Source: Marinibacterium anthonyi | Lineage (GTDB): Bacteria; Pseudomonadota; Alphaproteobacteria; Rhodobacterales; Rhodobacteraceae | Length of the DNA: 64,000 nucleotides | NCBI GenBank assembly: GCA_003217735.2 | Contig: CP031588.1 | Coordinates: forward strand, 1-64,000 | Reading direction: 5' to 3' | Part shown: piece after piece, positions 19,050 through 29,364 of the stretch | Layout of the letters: each line of letters begins with the position of its first letter | How positions within the stretch are numbered: the stretch's first letter is position 1 | Program-made: the position numbers and the translations under genes | Notes under the pieces: generated by a model | Seen by the model: the letters and a program-made list of their open reading frames with translations, nothing else | The model's database searches: none | Told to the model about the DNA's origin: nothing

Positions 19050-20179
19050 GCCGATCTCGGTGCCGGAAGCGCGCCGCGCAGGTGCCCAGCCAGGAGCGTT
19101 TCCAGGGTGTTCAGGTAGCCGTCGATGCCGAAGCCGGAGAGGTACAACCGGCGGCCTTCGGCACCGATGCGGGCGCGCAGGGCCGGGTCGCGGATCAGCC
19201 GGTCAAGCGCATTGGCCAGCGCCCCGGCATTGCCGGGCGGCACCAGCAGGCTGTTCCGTCCGTCGATCAGCACCTCGTCATGGGCGCCGACCGGGGTGGT
19301 CACCACGGCCAGCCCCTGGGCCAGCCCTTCGAGAACGGCCATGGCGAAGCCTTCGGCATGGGACGGCAGCACCAGGATGTCGGCCTGCGCGCGCAGCGCG
19401 GCGGCGCGGTCGGCGTTGACCCAGCCGGTCAGGTGCACGCGGCTGCCAAGGCCCAGCCGCGCGGCCTCGGCGCGGTACTGGTCGACCGGGCCGTCACCGG
19501 CCAGCGTCGCGGTCCAGCCGGTGTGCGGCAGGGCCGGATCGGTCAGAGCCTGCAGCAGCTCGGGCACGCCCTTGCGCGGGCCCAGCTGGCCGAGAAAGAG
19601 GATGCGGACCTCCCCGCGCCTGGCCGTTGCCAAGGCCGGCCTTGGGCCGGGGTCGGGGACACAGTTGCGCAGGATGGTGATGCGGTCCTCGGGCACGCCG
19701 AGCGCGAATTTCACCGTCCGGAAATCGCGCTTGCCAAGGACGATGACCTGCTCGGCCCCCAGGAACAGCGCCCGGATCCCGTCGAACTGCCAGGCGGGGC
19801 GGCGGGCCAGATCCTCGGCATAGGCGTAGTCGTGTAGGTGCAGCACGTAGGGCGCGCCCAGCATGCGGGCCCAGGTGCCCAGCACCAGCTTGCGCGCGGT
19901 GCTGCCGCGCCCGGCGATGTGGAAATGGTGCAGGACGGTCCGACCGCTGCGGGCATCATCGGCGATCACGGCCATCGCTGCGAACAGCCGGGGAACCGAC
20001 CGCATCGGCCGCCAGGACGGACCGCGGGTATCGACGACCTCGTGCCGGAACCGCGGGTTGCGGGCGGCCAGCACGTAGCTGACCAGCCGTCCGATGCCGC
20101 CGCCGCTTTCGGTGCCGCCGGCCACGTAGTGGCGGATCAGCGGGTCCCAGCCTGTCGTGTCCTGCATAAATTTCTGCAT
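19046..20179 (-). CDS. Glycosyltransferase family 4
   Basis: A 377-residue GT-B glycosyltransferase. The N-terminal domain has GGGIGRLVSYVLA and HHFHIAGRGSTARK; the C-terminal domain has RILFLGQLGPRKGVPELLQAL and the donor-binding EGFAMAVLEGLAQGLAVVTTPVGA (E-x7-E) motif. It probably adds one sugar to the lipid-linked repeat unit on the cytoplasmic face. The stop overlaps the wzz-like start. The ribosome site is a run of nine G residues 7 bases before ATG. An in-frame ATG four codons downstream (20167) is an alternative. Confidence 0.9.
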   Translation of the reverse strand: MQKFMQDTTGWDPLIRHYVAGGTESGGGIGRLVSYVLAARNPRFRHEVVDTRGPSWRPMRSVPRLFAAMAVIADDARSGRTVLHHFHIAGRGSTARKLVLGTWARMLGAPYVLHLHDYAYAEDLARRPAWQFDGIRALFLGAEQVIVLGKRDFRTVKFALGVPEDRITILRNCVPDPGPRPALATARRGEVRILFLGQLGPRKGVPELLQALTDPALPHTGWTATLAGDGPVDQYRAEAARLGLGSRVHLTGWVNADRAAALRAQADILVLPSHAEGFAMAVLEGLAQGLAVVTTPVGAHDEVLIDGRNSLLVPPGNAGALANALDRLIRDPALRARIGAEGRRLYLSGFGIDGYLNTLETLLAGHLRGALPAPRSA

Positions 20180-20186
20180 GAATGTT

Positions 20187-20195
20187 CCCCCCCCC
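20187..20195 (-). repeat. Nine-base homopolymer serving as ribosome-binding region
   Basis: On the minus strand a G9 tract lies 7 bases upstream of the glycosyltransferase ATG, where the Shine-Dalgarno sequence should be. Such tracts slip during replication, and a length change here would alter ribosome-site spacing rather than the reading frame. The flanking 20196-20231 has no gene. Confidence 0.5.
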
Positions 20196-20231
20196 TTCGT
20201 GCGCGCCGCAATATGGCCGCCCGTCGACCCA

Positions 20232-21404
20232 TTACGACCCGGGGCGGCGGGCGGGACAATTCGGGCCCTCGGCCTGACCGGCTATCCTTTCGGTGGAGAG
20301 GGGCGGGCGCGACTCGACCAATTCGCGGTAGAGGGCCAAGGCGGATGCTCCGATCGTGCAGGGGGCGTTGGGGCCCTGGGACCAGCGCAGCGCGTTTCGG
20401 CCCAAACGGGCGCGGTCCTCCGGGTCGGCGGCCAGGTGGCGCAGCGCCCGGGCCAGCGCCTGCGGCGACCGGGGCGGGATCACCAGGCCGGTGTCATTGG
20501 GTTCCACCGTGGCGCGCAATTCGCCGACATCGGTGACGACGACCGGCTTTCCGAAGGTCGCCGCCACGTGCAGGACGCCGCTTTGCGAGGCCTCGTCATA
20601 GGGCAGAACGACGACGTCGGCTTCGGTGAACAGCTCCGCGACCAGCGCGTCGGGTATGTGGCCGGTGTGGATCTGATAGCGGTCCGGGTCGCCCATCTGG
20701 TCCATCAGGGCGCGCGGATCGTCGCCGCGCCCGGCGATGACCAGGCGCAGGCCGGGCAGGGACCGGTCCAGCGCCGCTTCGGCCCGGATCAGCGTCGTAA
20801 GTCCCTTGTAGGCGAAGATCCGGCCGAACAGCAGCACGACGAATTCTTCCGGCGGGCGGCTGCGGCGCATACCTTCGGCGCGGGCCAGGTCGGCATAGCG
20901 GCGGATCGCCGGGTGCGGCAGGACGTGGATGCGATCCCGGGGCATGGCAAGGGCCCGGGCGGCGGTGTGGCGCAGCCGGTCGCCATGGACGATCACGTGG
21001 TCGGACTGGCGCGCCATCAGCCGCGCGCCCCAGCCGGGCAGCCGCGCGGTGTCGCGGTCGCCGGGGTGCAGGCCGACGTCATGCACGGTGGTCACCAGAA
21101 CGGGCGCGCGCCAGAAGGGCGCGGCGGCGTTGAGCCAGAGCGTGGTGTTGCTGAGCAGGTGCAGGACGTCCGGTTGTTCGTCACGGACGATCTGCACGAG
21201 GCGGCGAAGGAAGGCGGGGTTGCGCAGGCTGCGCGTGCGCGGCCAGTCGACCAGTTCGAGCCGGACGCGCGGATCGATCCATTTGCGCAGGGGCGCATAG
21301 AGATCGCGGGGCAGCACCGCGACCGTTTCGGCGTGGGGGGCAAGCCCGTTGGCGAAGGCGATGGTGTAATCGACCGGTTGGGAATTGAGCAGGAGGACTT
21401 TCAT
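20232..21404 (-). CDS. Glycosyltransferase family 4
   Basis: A 390-residue GT-B glycosyltransferase beginning MKVLLLNSQPVDYTIAFANGL. The C-terminal donor-binding domain has VVLLFGRIFAYKGLTTLIRA, LRLVIAGRGDD and VVVLPYDEASQSGVLHVAATFGKPVVVTD, with the E-x7 motif in the form EASQSGVL. Start ATG 21404 has AGGAGG-type sequence (CTCCTGCT on the plus strand) just upstream; the frame is open much further upstream, but that part is antisense-like to the next gene. Sits between two other transferases on the same strand. Confidence 0.88.
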   Translation of the reverse strand: MKVLLLNSQPVDYTIAFANGLAPHAETVAVLPRDLYAPLRKWIDPRVRLELVDWPRTRSLRNPAFLRRLVQIVRDEQPDVLHLLSNTTLWLNAAAPFWRAPVLVTTVHDVGLHPGDRDTARLPGWGARLMARQSDHVIVHGDRLRHTAARALAMPRDRIHVLPHPAIRRYADLARAEGMRRSRPPEEFVVLLFGRIFAYKGLTTLIRAEAALDRSLPGLRLVIAGRGDDPRALMDQMGDPDRYQIHTGHIPDALVAELFTEADVVVLPYDEASQSGVLHVAATFGKPVVVTDVGELRATVEPNDTGLVIPPRSPQALARALRHLAADPEDRARLGRNALRWSQGPNAPCTIGASALALYRELVESRPPLSTERIAGQAEGPNCPARRPGS

Positions 21405-21502
21405 GGCAGGTGGTCCGTTGCGGTTTGCCGGGATGGATGCGCGGGGCCCCGGACCCGGTGTTGCGATGGGCCTGGGGCCCGGGATGATGTCATGCGGCGG
21501 CG

Positions 21503-22456
21503 TCATGCGGCCGGCGCCCGCCGGCCCGCGCCGGCGCTGTCGCGGCGCACCGCGGCCAGGGCACCCAGCGTATCGCGCAGCCGGCGCAGCGGGTTCGGTT
21601 CGCCCCGGTCCGTGAGCCCGAGGCGCAGCAGACGGCCCGCACCCGGCGCACCCGCCCGACCCAGGCGCGCCGCCGCGACCTGGTAGGCGAAATGGTCGGC
21701 CAGCCGGATGCGCCCGGGCAGGCCCCGGTCGGCCAGCACGGCGTTGGTGACCTCCACGGTCTTTTCCCAATGCGCCATGCGGCGGGCCAGCATCGCCGCG
21801 TCGTCGTTGTCGCGATGCCAGGTGTTGTCGTGGATCCGGTAGCAGGCCAGCGCGTCGGGCAGGGCGACGACAGGGGCGAGGAACGGCAGGATGCCGGTCA
21901 GCCAGGCGTCGGCCGAGATCGCGAAGGTTTCGGGAATGTTGCCCGCCGCGTCCCAGAGCGACCGGCGCACGGCCAGCGACGAGGTCATCGGAAAGGGCCA
22001 GCGCCCGCCGCTGCGCAAAAGGCGCGGGCCAAGGTCGCCCTGGCACAACGTGCGGGGGATCGGCGCGAAGGCGGGTTGGCCGTCGTCGCGGACGGGCCGC
22101 AGCCGGTGATAGATCAGCCCGGCCTGCGGATGGGCGGCAAAGGCGTCATGCAGGGCGCGCAGCTTGCCGGGCAGGAACCAGTCGTCGGCGTCGAGGAACA
22201 CGAGGATCGGCGCGCAGGCCAGCGCGACGCCGGCGTTGATCGCGGCGGCCTGTCCCCGGTTCTGCTGCAGGTGCGGGCGGATCCGCGGGCCAAGCGCCTG
22301 GATCACCTGCCGCGAATTGTCGGTCGAGCCGTCGTCGACGACGATGACCTCGGCGGGGACGCCCATCTGCGACAGCGCGGAAGACACGGCCGTGGGCAGG
22401 AAGCGCCCGTAATTGTAGTTGTTGATGATGACGCTGAACTGGGGTGTTCCGGTCAT
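21503..22456 (-). CDS. Glycosyltransferase family 2
   Basis: A 317-residue GT-A transferase. It starts FSVIINNYNYGRFLPTAVSSAL, followed by VIVVDDGSTDNS and the metal-binding DxD motif in LVFLDADDWFLPGK at about residues 88-101. A catalytic-type acidic patch follows (SADAWLTG). There is no membrane segment. Probably adds one residue to the repeat unit. The start overlaps the stop of the export-protein gene (ATGA), so it is translated with it. Confidence 0.9.
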   Translation of the reverse strand: MTGTPQFSVIINNYNYGRFLPTAVSSALSQMGVPAEVIVVDDGSTDNSRQVIQALGPRIRPHLQQNRGQAAAINAGVALACAPILVFLDADDWFLPGKLRALHDAFAAHPQAGLIYHRLRPVRDDGQPAFAPIPRTLCQGDLGPRLLRSGGRWPFPMTSSLAVRRSLWDAAGNIPETFAISADAWLTGILPFLAPVVALPDALACYRIHDNTWHRDNDDAAMLARRMAHWEKTVEVTNAVLADRGLPGRIRLADHFAYQVAAARLGRAGAPGAGRLLRLGLTDRGEPNPLRRLRDTLGALAAVRRDSAGAGRRAPAA

Positions 22457-23739
22457 GGGCGCGCCATGAGGTGAAGCGCGGCGGGCAGGGCATCGGGTGC
22501 GGCATCGGGTGCGTTCGGCACCCCGGGCGAGACCAGGATCAGTTCCAGCACGTCGCCCGGCAGCACCGGGTCGTCCATCGTGGCGTCATGCCCGGTCAGG
22601 ACGCCGTCCAGGGTGCGATGGATGACCAGCCGGGTTCGTGCCGGATCGGCCGGGGCAAGGCCGCCGGCCATGATGCGCAGGTCCAGCGACTCGATGTCGG
22701 CTTCAAGCCGGGCCTGGTCGCGCCGCGCCTCCTGCAGCAACAGCCGCAGGTCCTCGCGGCGCCGCGCGGTCTCGTCCTGCAGCTCGAACCGGACCGTCTC
22801 GGCTTCTTGCCGGGCGCGGGCGGTGAAGGCCGAGGTTTCGAGCCGGTCGCGGTTGAGCCGGGATTGTTCGCGCAGCAGCTCCTGCAGGCGCGGGCGCGGC
22901 ATCAGCCCGCGTTCGACAAGGCTGCGGGCATCCTCGATCTCGGCGGCCTGGACCTCGGCTTCGGTGTCCTGCAGGGCCATCTGGCGCGACAGCGTGTCGA
23001 GTTCGACATCGATCAGGGTCAGCAGGTCCCGCGCATGGTGCCGCTGCCCTTCGGTCCTGTGTCCGATATCGCTCAGCAGCGCCGTTTCAGACGCGGCGGT
23101 CTGGTCCAGCATACCGGGCGGCACCTGGGCCGGCGGGGGTGCAGCGGTGAGGTTCTCGGCGCCGTCGAGCTGCGCCTGAAGCCGCGATATCCGCGCCACG
23201 ACCTGGGCCAGGGCAAAGGCGGTGGAGGCGCGTTCGGCGATGGCGGAAAGCGTTTCGGCGGGGTCCGTGGCGGTTTCGGACGCGACCAGCCGGATGCCGC
23301 CGGCGGTGACGATGGCCTGGCGCGCGGTCATGCCGGGCACGAAGTCGATCGCGCCGGGCCGACCGACCCGCCCGCCGACATAGACCTGCCGGTAATTCGT
23401 CACCTCGACCAGCACCACGGGCGCAACCAGCACGCCGCGCTCCGCGAAGGCGGCGGCGATTTCGGCGCGGGCGGTGTCGGTGTCGCGACCGGCGACCTGG
23501 ATCGTGCCAAGCGCCAGCAGGGCGATGCGCCCGTCCGCATCCACCGGCGCCCTGTCGCGCGAGAATTCCGGCGCGTTCATGACCTCGACCCGCAGCACGT
23601 CGCCGCGTTCGATCGTGGTTCCCGCCAGGGCGGCCAGCGGCGGCAGGCACGCGGCAAATACCGCCAGCGCGCGGCGAACCCGATGCGGGCGCGGCGCGGC
23701 TGCAAAGGGCGCTGCGGGAATTGGCGATGCAGTCGTCAT
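22453..23739 (-). CDS. Wza-like polysaccharide export protein
   Basis: A 428-residue secreted protein. The signal peptide (about 1-40, RRALAVFAACLPPLAALA) is followed by the Poly_export domain (TIERGDVLRVEVMNAPEFS, DADGRIALLALGTIQVAGRD), an SLBB-like segment (VYVGGRVGRPGAIDFVPGMT) and a long coiled-coil (about 170-360). It lacks an obvious lipobox, so it may differ from classical Wza in anchoring. Forms the outer-membrane channel with the Wzz-like protein. Start ATG 23739 has GAAAGGGGG upstream. First gene of a minus-strand operon reaching at least to 16-15 kb, probably to 9.3 kb. Confidence 0.88.
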   Translation of the reverse strand: MTTASPIPAAPFAAAPRPHRVRRALAVFAACLPPLAALAGTTIERGDVLRVEVMNAPEFSRDRAPVDADGRIALLALGTIQVAGRDTDTARAEIAAAFAERGVLVAPVVLVEVTNYRQVYVGGRVGRPGAIDFVPGMTARQAIVTAGGIRLVASETATDPAETLSAIAERASTAFALAQVVARISRLQAQLDGAENLTAAPPPAQVPPGMLDQTAASETALLSDIGHRTEGQRHHARDLLTLIDVELDTLSRQMALQDTEAEVQAAEIEDARSLVERGLMPRPRLQELLREQSRLNRDRLETSAFTARARQEAETVRFELQDETARRREDLRLLLQEARRDQARLEADIESLDLRIMAGGLAPADPARTRLVIHRTLDGVLTGHDATMDDPVLPGDVLELILVSPGVPNAPDAAPDALPAALHLMARP

Positions 23740-24017
23740 GGCCCCCTTTCCGACGTTAGCGCCGCCGCGGGCGTGCAGGCGGCACGACCGAGGATCGCTC
23801 TGGAGCGGCGGGTGACGGAACATGTCCATTCGGCCATTCGGTCCCCGGCATCTGCACCATGTGGAGAGGCCGGCGGGGCAGGGCGGGCCGAACGGCGGCG
23901 CGGTGCACCGATCGGCGGGGTTCCCGCCCCGGGCGGGCCGGTTTCTGATGTAAAAGGCCGGCCCCTGGTCGATCCGGGGCCGATGCAAGGACAATGCAGG
24001 CACAAGGAGGCGCCTTG
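23740..24017. promoter_or_regulatory. Divergent promoter region of the two polysaccharide operons
   Basis: The 278 bases separate the minus-strand export operon from the plus-strand polymerase operon and should hold both promoters. An inverted repeat GGGCCGG/CCGGCCC (about 23935-23966) flanks ATCAGAAACC-type AT-richer DNA. I could not assign a confident -35/-10 pair. Confidence 0.4.
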
Positions 24018-25307
24018 GTGACACCGGACCCCACGGGCTTTGCCCGCAGCCTGCGGTGGATCGAATGGATCGCCGTGGGCGCCGCGCTGTTCGTTTTCTC
24101 GGGTGCGGTGTTTCCGCTGCTTATGGGGGGCAGCGACGGGATGCTGGACCCGACAGAGAAGGCGCGGTTGCGATACGTGAACCTGCCGGTCTATGCGCTG
24201 ATCCTGGGGGCCATGGTGCAGCGGCCGATGCTGCCGGTGCGTGCGATGGCGCGCAACCTGCCGATGCTGATGCTGGTGGTGCTGACCTTCGCGTCGGTGA
24301 CCTGGTCGCTCAGTTCCGGGATCACCCTGCGCCGGGCCGTGGCGCTGATGCTGTCGATGTCGCTGGCCTGCCTGCTGGCAACACGGTTCACGCCGCGCCA
24401 GCAGATCCTGCTGCTGGCGGTGGTGATGGGCGGCGCGACCGCGCTGAGCCTGCTGGCGGCCGTCGCGTTGCCCGGCCTTGCCTACCTTCCCGGGGACAGC
24501 GCGCTACGCGGCATCTTCGTGCACAAGAACGTGCTGGGCTGGGTCGCCAGTTTCACCGTGCTGTTGGGGATCGCGGCGCAAAAGGACCTGTCACGCCGGT
24601 TTCGCCGCGGCGGTTGGGCTTTGGTGGTCATCGGGGGCGCGGGGACTGTGCTGTCGGGTTCGGCGACCAGCCTGATCGCGGCGGTGACCGCGCTGCTGTT
24701 CGTGATCGGGGCCAACGTTCTGGTCCACCGGCGCGGCCTGGCGCGGCTGGCCACGAAGCTTTTGCTTCTGATCGTCACGATCCTGCTTCTGGGCGGGCTG
24801 ATCCTGGGCCTTCTGCCCCTGCTTGAGATGCTGGGCAAGGACGCGACACTGACCGGACGGGTGCCCCTGTGGGGGCTGGTGACCCCCGAGATCGCGCGGC
24901 ATCCGTTCCTGGGACAGGGATACGGCGCCTTCTGGTCCGAGGCGAACCCCGTCGCCTGGCGGATCTGGGCCGAGGCCGGATGGCAGGCGCCACATGCGCA
25001 CGAGGGCTATCTGGACCTGCTGCTTGGGGTGGGCGCCGTGGGGCTGGCGCTGTTCGTGCTTGTGACCGTTCGGGCGTTGCAGCAGGGAACGGAGCTGTGC
25101 ACCGCGGCGCCGCATGACGGCTGGTTCTGGTGCGTCGCGGCGATCGGCACGTCGCTGGCGATGAACCTGTCGGAAAGCACCTTCCTGATGCAGAATGACC
25201 TGATGTGGGTCCTGTTCGCCACCTCTGCGCTGACCATATCGCTGCGGCATGCGGAATTGGTACAGACCCCGCCCCGGCATGTCCGCCTGGCCCAGGCCGC
25301 CGTCTGA
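24018..25307 (+). CDS. O-antigen ligase/Wzy-type polymerase
   Basis: About 429 residues with roughly ten to eleven membrane helices. The large periplasmic loop holds the family hallmark: LTGRVPLWGLVTPEIARHPFLGQGYGAFW, then APHAHEGYLDLLLGVG (the H-x-x-Y/H-N/G-L-type motif). In Wzx/Wzy systems this protein polymerises flipped repeat units in the periplasm. GTG 24018 is preferred as start because AAGGAGG lies 8 bases upstream; ATG 23994 in the same frame has its purine stretch only 2 bases away. Confidence 0.87.
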   Translation: MTPDPTGFARSLRWIEWIAVGAALFVFSGAVFPLLMGGSDGMLDPTEKARLRYVNLPVYALILGAMVQRPMLPVRAMARNLPMLMLVVLTFASVTWSLSSGITLRRAVALMLSMSLACLLATRFTPRQQILLLAVVMGGATALSLLAAVALPGLAYLPGDSALRGIFVHKNVLGWVASFTVLLGIAAQKDLSRRFRRGGWALVVIGGAGTVLSGSATSLIAAVTALLFVIGANVLVHRRGLARLATKLLLLIVTILLLGGLILGLLPLLEMLGKDATLTGRVPLWGLVTPEIARHPFLGQGYGAFWSEANPVAWRIWAEAGWQAPHAHEGYLDLLLGVGAVGLALFVLVTVRALQQGTELCTAAPHDGWFWCVAAIGTSLAMNLSESTFLMQNDLMWVLFATSALTISLRHAELVQTPPRHVRLAQAAV

Positions 25308-25507
25308 CGCCGGGGCAGGGCTTTGGATGGCCGGCTATACGCCTTTGGGCACGGCGGGCGGGGCAGGGCAGGGCGGCCTGGGCGCGAACCTGTCCGTTTG
25401 GCCAAGGCGAATGACCATTCTGACAACTACCTGCATGTCGGTCCGACGCGCCACCCTTTCCGCAACGGCCCCGGACGGGCCGAGCCAGGAAGAGACGGGG
25501 GGACACC

Positions 25508-25588
25508 ATGCAACGACGCGTATCGCGAATCCGGGACGGGCTGCGCCACGCAGCGACCGGGGCGCCGGAGAGGCTGATCACGGCATGA
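25508..25588 (+). CDS. Small upstream ORF (26 residues) coupled to the sugar transferase gene
   Basis: ATG 25508 is preceded by GACGGGGGG and encodes [20 protein letters not shown] plus six residues, a very basic peptide. Its TGA overlaps the ATG of the next gene in an ATGA arrangement (25585-25588), the same coupling seen throughout this locus. This supports translation, but I recognise no homologue and the peptide may be only a leader. The rest of 25308-25507 holds no supportable gene. Confidence 0.3.
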   Translation: MQRRVSRIRDGLRHAATGAPERLITA

Positions 25589-26955
25589 GCATCACATTTT
25601 CTTCCGGGCTGCGCGGTGCAGAGCCTGTCCTTGGCACGCCGGAACAGGCCCCGGCCAGGGGCCGGGAGCGCCTTGTCACGGTGGCGGCGCTGGCCGGGGC
25701 CGACGGCCTTGCCATTGCGCTGGCAGCCCTTGGCATCGCCACCGTGGCGGGCGGGGTGGACCCGGTCGCGGCGCGCCTGCTGGTCTTTGCGGGCGCAGTG
25801 CAGGTCGGGCTGAAGGCGGCCGCGGGGCTTTATCCCGGATACGGGCTGCATCCCGAAGCACGGCTGCGCAAGCAGGCCATGGCCTGGCTTGGCGCCGGGG
25901 CGATCGCGTCGCTGGCCGGCCTGGAACTGACCGGCTCCGGCGCCACGCTGCTGCTGCCGGCGTGGCTTGGCCTTCTGGCCCTTTTGCCGCTGCAGGCCGT
26001 CGGGGCGTTCGTCGTCCGGCGCGGGCTGCAGGGGGCAGGGGCCTGGGGCATTCCTGTCAATCTGGGTGGCGCGCCCGGGGCGGTGGATGCCCTGCGCGCC
26101 TACTTGTCCGATCGTCCCCAGCTTGGCCTGTACCCTACAAGCGAGGGCGAAACGGCGCGGGTCCTGATTTGGGCGGGGCCCGCGCTTCCCGATGCCGGGA
26201 CACTGGCCGGTCTGCGCCAGGGGCACGACGAGATCGTGATGATGTCGGACCTGCCGCACCTGTGCCTTTCGGGGGTCCACCCGTCGGAACATGGCGGCGG
26301 GATCGGCCTGCGGCTGGTCCGCGCGCACCAGACGCCGTTGGGGGCGGCGTTCAAGCGGGGGGTCGACCTGGCGCTGACTATCCCGCTGGCGCTGCTGGCC
26401 GCGCCGGTCGTGCTGATCGCGGCGCTGCTGGTGCGGCGGGCCGATCCCGGCCCCGCCTTCTACGTCCAGCCGCGCGAAGGCCGCGATGGTCGGACCATCG
26501 GCGTGCTCAAGCTGCGCACGATGTACCTGGACGCCGAGGCGATGCTGGCCGACCTGCTGGCCCGCGACCCGGCCGCGCGCCACGAATGGGAAACGCATTA
26601 CAAGCTGCGCCACGATCCGCGCATCCTGCCGGGCATCGGGACCTTCCTGCGGACCTCCAGCATCGACGAGCTGCCGCAGTTGCTGAACGTGCTGCGCGGC
26701 GACATGAGCCTTGTCGGGCCGCGCCCGTTCCCCGATTACCACCTGTCGGCGATGCCGCCCGAGTTCCGCGCCCGCCGCGCGACGGTCGTGCCGGGGCTGA
26801 CCGGGCTCTGGCAGATATCCGAGCGCAGCGGCCTGGATCTCGACGGCCAGATGGAGCTCGACGATTTCTACATCGCCGGACGGTCCTTCTGGAGCGATCT
26901 GTCGATCTTCCTGCGCACCTTCGCGGCCGTGATCGGCCGGCGGGGCGCCTTTTGA
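25585..26955 (+). CDS. Initiating undecaprenyl-phosphate sugar transferase (WbaP/ExoY type)
   Basis: A 456-residue polyprenyl-phosphate hexose-1-phosphate transferase, the first committed step of repeat-unit assembly. N-terminal membrane helices (about 30-150) lead to the re-entrant helix [20 protein letters not shown] and the conserved catalytic block: [43 protein letters not shown] and [16 protein letters not shown]. Start ATG 25585 is coupled to a small upstream frame. The sugar transferred cannot be deduced. The central soluble segment (about 150-255) is degenerate compared with the CoA-binding-like domain of WbaP. Confidence 0.93.
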   Translation: MSITFSSGLRGAEPVLGTPEQAPARGRERLVTVAALAGADGLAIALAALGIATVAGGVDPVAARLLVFAGAVQVGLKAAAGLYPGYGLHPEARLRKQAMAWLGAGAIASLAGLELTGSGATLLLPAWLGLLALLPLQAVGAFVVRRGLQGAGAWGIPVNLGGAPGAVDALRAYLSDRPQLGLYPTSEGETARVLIWAGPALPDAGTLAGLRQGHDEIVMMSDLPHLCLSGVHPSEHGGGIGLRLVRAHQTPLGAAFKRGVDLALTIPLALLAAPVVLIAALLVRRADPGPAFYVQPREGRDGRTIGVLKLRTMYLDAEAMLADLLARDPAARHEWETHYKLRHDPRILPGIGTFLRTSSIDELPQLLNVLRGDMSLVGPRPFPDYHLSAMPPEFRARRATVVPGLTGLWQISERSGLDLDGQMELDDFYIAGRSFWSDLSIFLRTFAAVIGRRGAF

Positions 26956-27032
26956 GCGAACGCACCACGAAAGTACAGCACCACGTAAGTACAGCGGCCC
27001 GCGGGCCGAATATCGACCGGAGGAGGTCCAAC

Positions 27033-28082
27033 ATGATCGACATCAAGCGCATACTGGTTACGGGTGGATCGGGGTTCCTGGGCTCGTTCCTGTGCGACAG
27101 CCTGCTGGAGGACGGCCACGAGGTGCTGTGCGTCGACAATTTCCAGACCGGATCGCGGCGGAATATCGAGCATCTTCACGGGCATCCCCGGTTCGAGGTC
27201 ATGCGCCATGACGTGACCATGCCGCTGCAGGTCGAGGTGGACGAGATCTGGAACCTCGCCTGTCCGGCGTCGCCCGTGCATTACCAGACCGATCCGGTCA
27301 AGACGGTGCGGACCAACGTTCTGGGCGCGATCAACATGCTGGACCTGGCGCGGCGGACCAAGTCGCGGATCTTTCAGGCGTCTACCAGCGAGGTCTATGG
27401 CGATCCCCGGGTGCATCCGCAGCCCGAAGGCTACTGGGGCCACGTCAACACGATCGGCCCGCGGTCGTGCTACGACGAGGGCAAGCGCTGTGCCGAGACG
27501 CTGTTCTTCGACTACGGGCGGCAATACGGGGTGAATTTTCGCATGGCGCGGATCTTCAATACCTACGGCCCGAGGATGAGCGAGAACGACGGGCGCGTCG
27601 TGTCGAACTTCATCGTGCAGGCGCTGAAGGGCGAGCCGCTGACGCTGTATGGCGACGGACAGCAGACCCGGTCGTTCTGCTATGTCGAGGACCTGATCCG
27701 GGGCTTCCGCGCCCTGATGGATACGTCCGACGGCGTGCAGCAGCCGGTGAACCTGGGCAATCCGGGGGAATTCACCATCCGCGAGCTGGCCGAGTTGGTG
27801 ATCGGCCTGACGGGGTCCGGGTCGCGGATGGAATTCCGGCCCCTGCCCGGCGACGATCCGACCCAGCGCAAGCCCGATATCTCGCGCGCGCGCGAAACGC
27901 TGGGATGGGTGCCGGAGATCGAGTTGCGCGAGGGGCTGATGCGGACCATCGCGTATTTCGAGGACCGGCTGTCGAAGCGGACGGACCTGCGGATCGGGCG
28001 GGTGGACGGGGTGGAGCCGGCGTTCGTGTCGCGCGCCGCCCAGGCCGCGCGCGACGGGCAGGGTGAACGGGCCCGGGCATGA
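27033..28082 (+). CDS. UDP-glucuronate decarboxylase-type NAD-dependent enzyme
   Basis: A 349-residue extended SDR protein converting UDP-glucuronate to UDP-xylose in characterised relatives. Landmarks: [17 protein letters not shown] near the N-terminus, [24 protein letters not shown], a [14 protein letters not shown] segment holding the YxxxK pair, [11 protein letters not shown], and [10 protein letters not shown]. These match the UXS subgroup closely. ATG 27033 has GGAGGAGG upstream. Its stop overlaps the next start (ATGA at 28079). The UDP-glucose dehydrogenase that would supply its substrate is not in the window. Confidence 0.92.
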   Translation: MIDIKRILVTGGSGFLGSFLCDSLLEDGHEVLCVDNFQTGSRRNIEHLHGHPRFEVMRHDVTMPLQVEVDEIWNLACPASPVHYQTDPVKTVRTNVLGAINMLDLARRTKSRIFQASTSEVYGDPRVHPQPEGYWGHVNTIGPRSCYDEGKRCAETLFFDYGRQYGVNFRMARIFNTYGPRMSENDGRVVSNFIVQALKGEPLTLYGDGQQTRSFCYVEDLIRGFRALMDTSDGVQQPVNLGNPGEFTIRELAELVIGLTGSGSRMEFRPLPGDDPTQRKPDISRARETLGWVPEIELREGLMRTIAYFEDRLSKRTDLRIGRVDGVEPAFVSRAAQAARDGQGERARA

Positions 28083-29305
28083 GGCTGCTGGTCTTCGCCC
28101 ATCGGCTTGAGCTGGGCGGGACCCAGATCAACGCGATCGAGCTGGCGGCGCGGCTGCGCGACGCCCACGGGTTCGACGTGAAGGTCCACGCCACCGAAGG
28201 GCCGGCGCTGGGGCATCTGCGGGCCAGTGGGCTTGGCTGGGTGCCGGCGTCGGACGCCCGGTTTCACCCTTCCGTGCAGCGGATCCGGGGCCTGCGGGCG
28301 CTGGCCCGGGACTGGCGCCCGGACCTGGTTCATGCCTGGGACTGGTGGCAGGGGCTGGAGGCCTACGCGGGGCTTTACCTGCCGATGGGCGTGCCGCTGC
28401 TGATCAGCGACATGATGATGGATCTGACCCGCGCGATGCCCCGCGAGGTGCCGACGACCTTCGGGTTCCGGGGCCTGCGGGACAGGGCCGGGCGGGCGGG
28501 GTGGCGGCGGCCCTATCTGCTGGTGCCGCCGGTCGACACGGTGGCCAATGCGCCGGGGGTCAGCGACGGCCCGGCGTTTCGCCGGGCGCACGGAGTCGGC
28601 GGGGACGAGCTGTTGCTGGTCTCCGTCTCGCGGCTGTCGGAGGTGATGAAATCGGACCCGGTGGTGCGGGCGATCCGGGCGGTGGGGGCGCTTGGTGGCG
28701 ACGTGCCGCTGAAGCTGCTGATCGTCGGCGACGGGGCGGCGCGGGAGCGCCTGCAGGCGCTGGCAGACAAGGCCAATGCCGGGCTGGGACGCAGGGCCGT
28801 GGTGCTGGCAGGCGCGATGGCCGATCCGCGTCCGGCCTATGCCGCCGCCGACGTGGTGCTGGGCATGGGTGGCTCGGCCCTGCGCGGGCTGGCCCATGCG
28901 AAGCCGGTGATCGTGCTGGGAGAGGCGGGCTTTGCCCGGATCTTTGCGCCCGACACTGCCGACGGCTTCGAGGAGACGGGCATGTTCGGCCGGGGCGACG
29001 GGACGGATGCGGCGCTGTTCGCGGCGCTTCGGATGCTGTCCGCGCGGGCGGATCTGCGGGACCGGCTTGGCCGGTTCGGGCGGCGCTTCGTCGTCGACCG
29101 GCACGGGCTGGACCGGGTCACTGACGACCTCGCCCGGATCTGCGCCGAGGCGCGGCAGGCCCGGCCCCCCGCATCGGTGTGCGCGGCGGACGCGGCGCGC
29201 ACCGCTTTCTGGTACCTGCGCGAGCGGCGGTTCCGCGTCGCGTCGCGCGATGTGCGGGATCCGGCAACGCCGGGTCCTGTCCGGGCGGACCCGCTGCGTT
29301 CCTGA
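28079..29305 (+). CDS. Glycosyltransferase (GT4-like)
   Basis: A 408-residue GT-B protein starting [21 protein letters not shown], the typical N-terminal loop of GT4 enzymes. The C-terminal domain has [37 protein letters not shown] and [26 protein letters not shown], where the usual E-x7-E is replaced by a GGSALRG form. This change is seen in some divergent GT4 members and may alter donor recognition. Coupled to the preceding gene by ATGA. The last 40 residues are basic and not conserved. Confidence 0.85.
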   Translation: MRLLVFAHRLELGGTQINAIELAARLRDAHGFDVKVHATEGPALGHLRASGLGWVPASDARFHPSVQRIRGLRALARDWRPDLVHAWDWWQGLEAYAGLYLPMGVPLLISDMMMDLTRAMPREVPTTFGFRGLRDRAGRAGWRRPYLLVPPVDTVANAPGVSDGPAFRRAHGVGGDELLLVSVSRLSEVMKSDPVVRAIRAVGALGGDVPLKLLIVGDGAARERLQALADKANAGLGRRAVVLAGAMADPRPAYAAADVVLGMGGSALRGLAHAKPVIVLGEAGFARIFAPDTADGFEETGMFGRGDGTDAALFAALRMLSARADLRDRLGRFGRRFVVDRHGLDRVTDDLARICAEARQARPPASVCAADAARTAFWYLRERRFRVASRDVRDPATPGPVRADPLRS

Positions 29306-29364
29306 CCGGGACGCGCAGGGATCCGTTCGGCGACTGGTAGCTTGAACCCAAGGCGGCTTGAACG

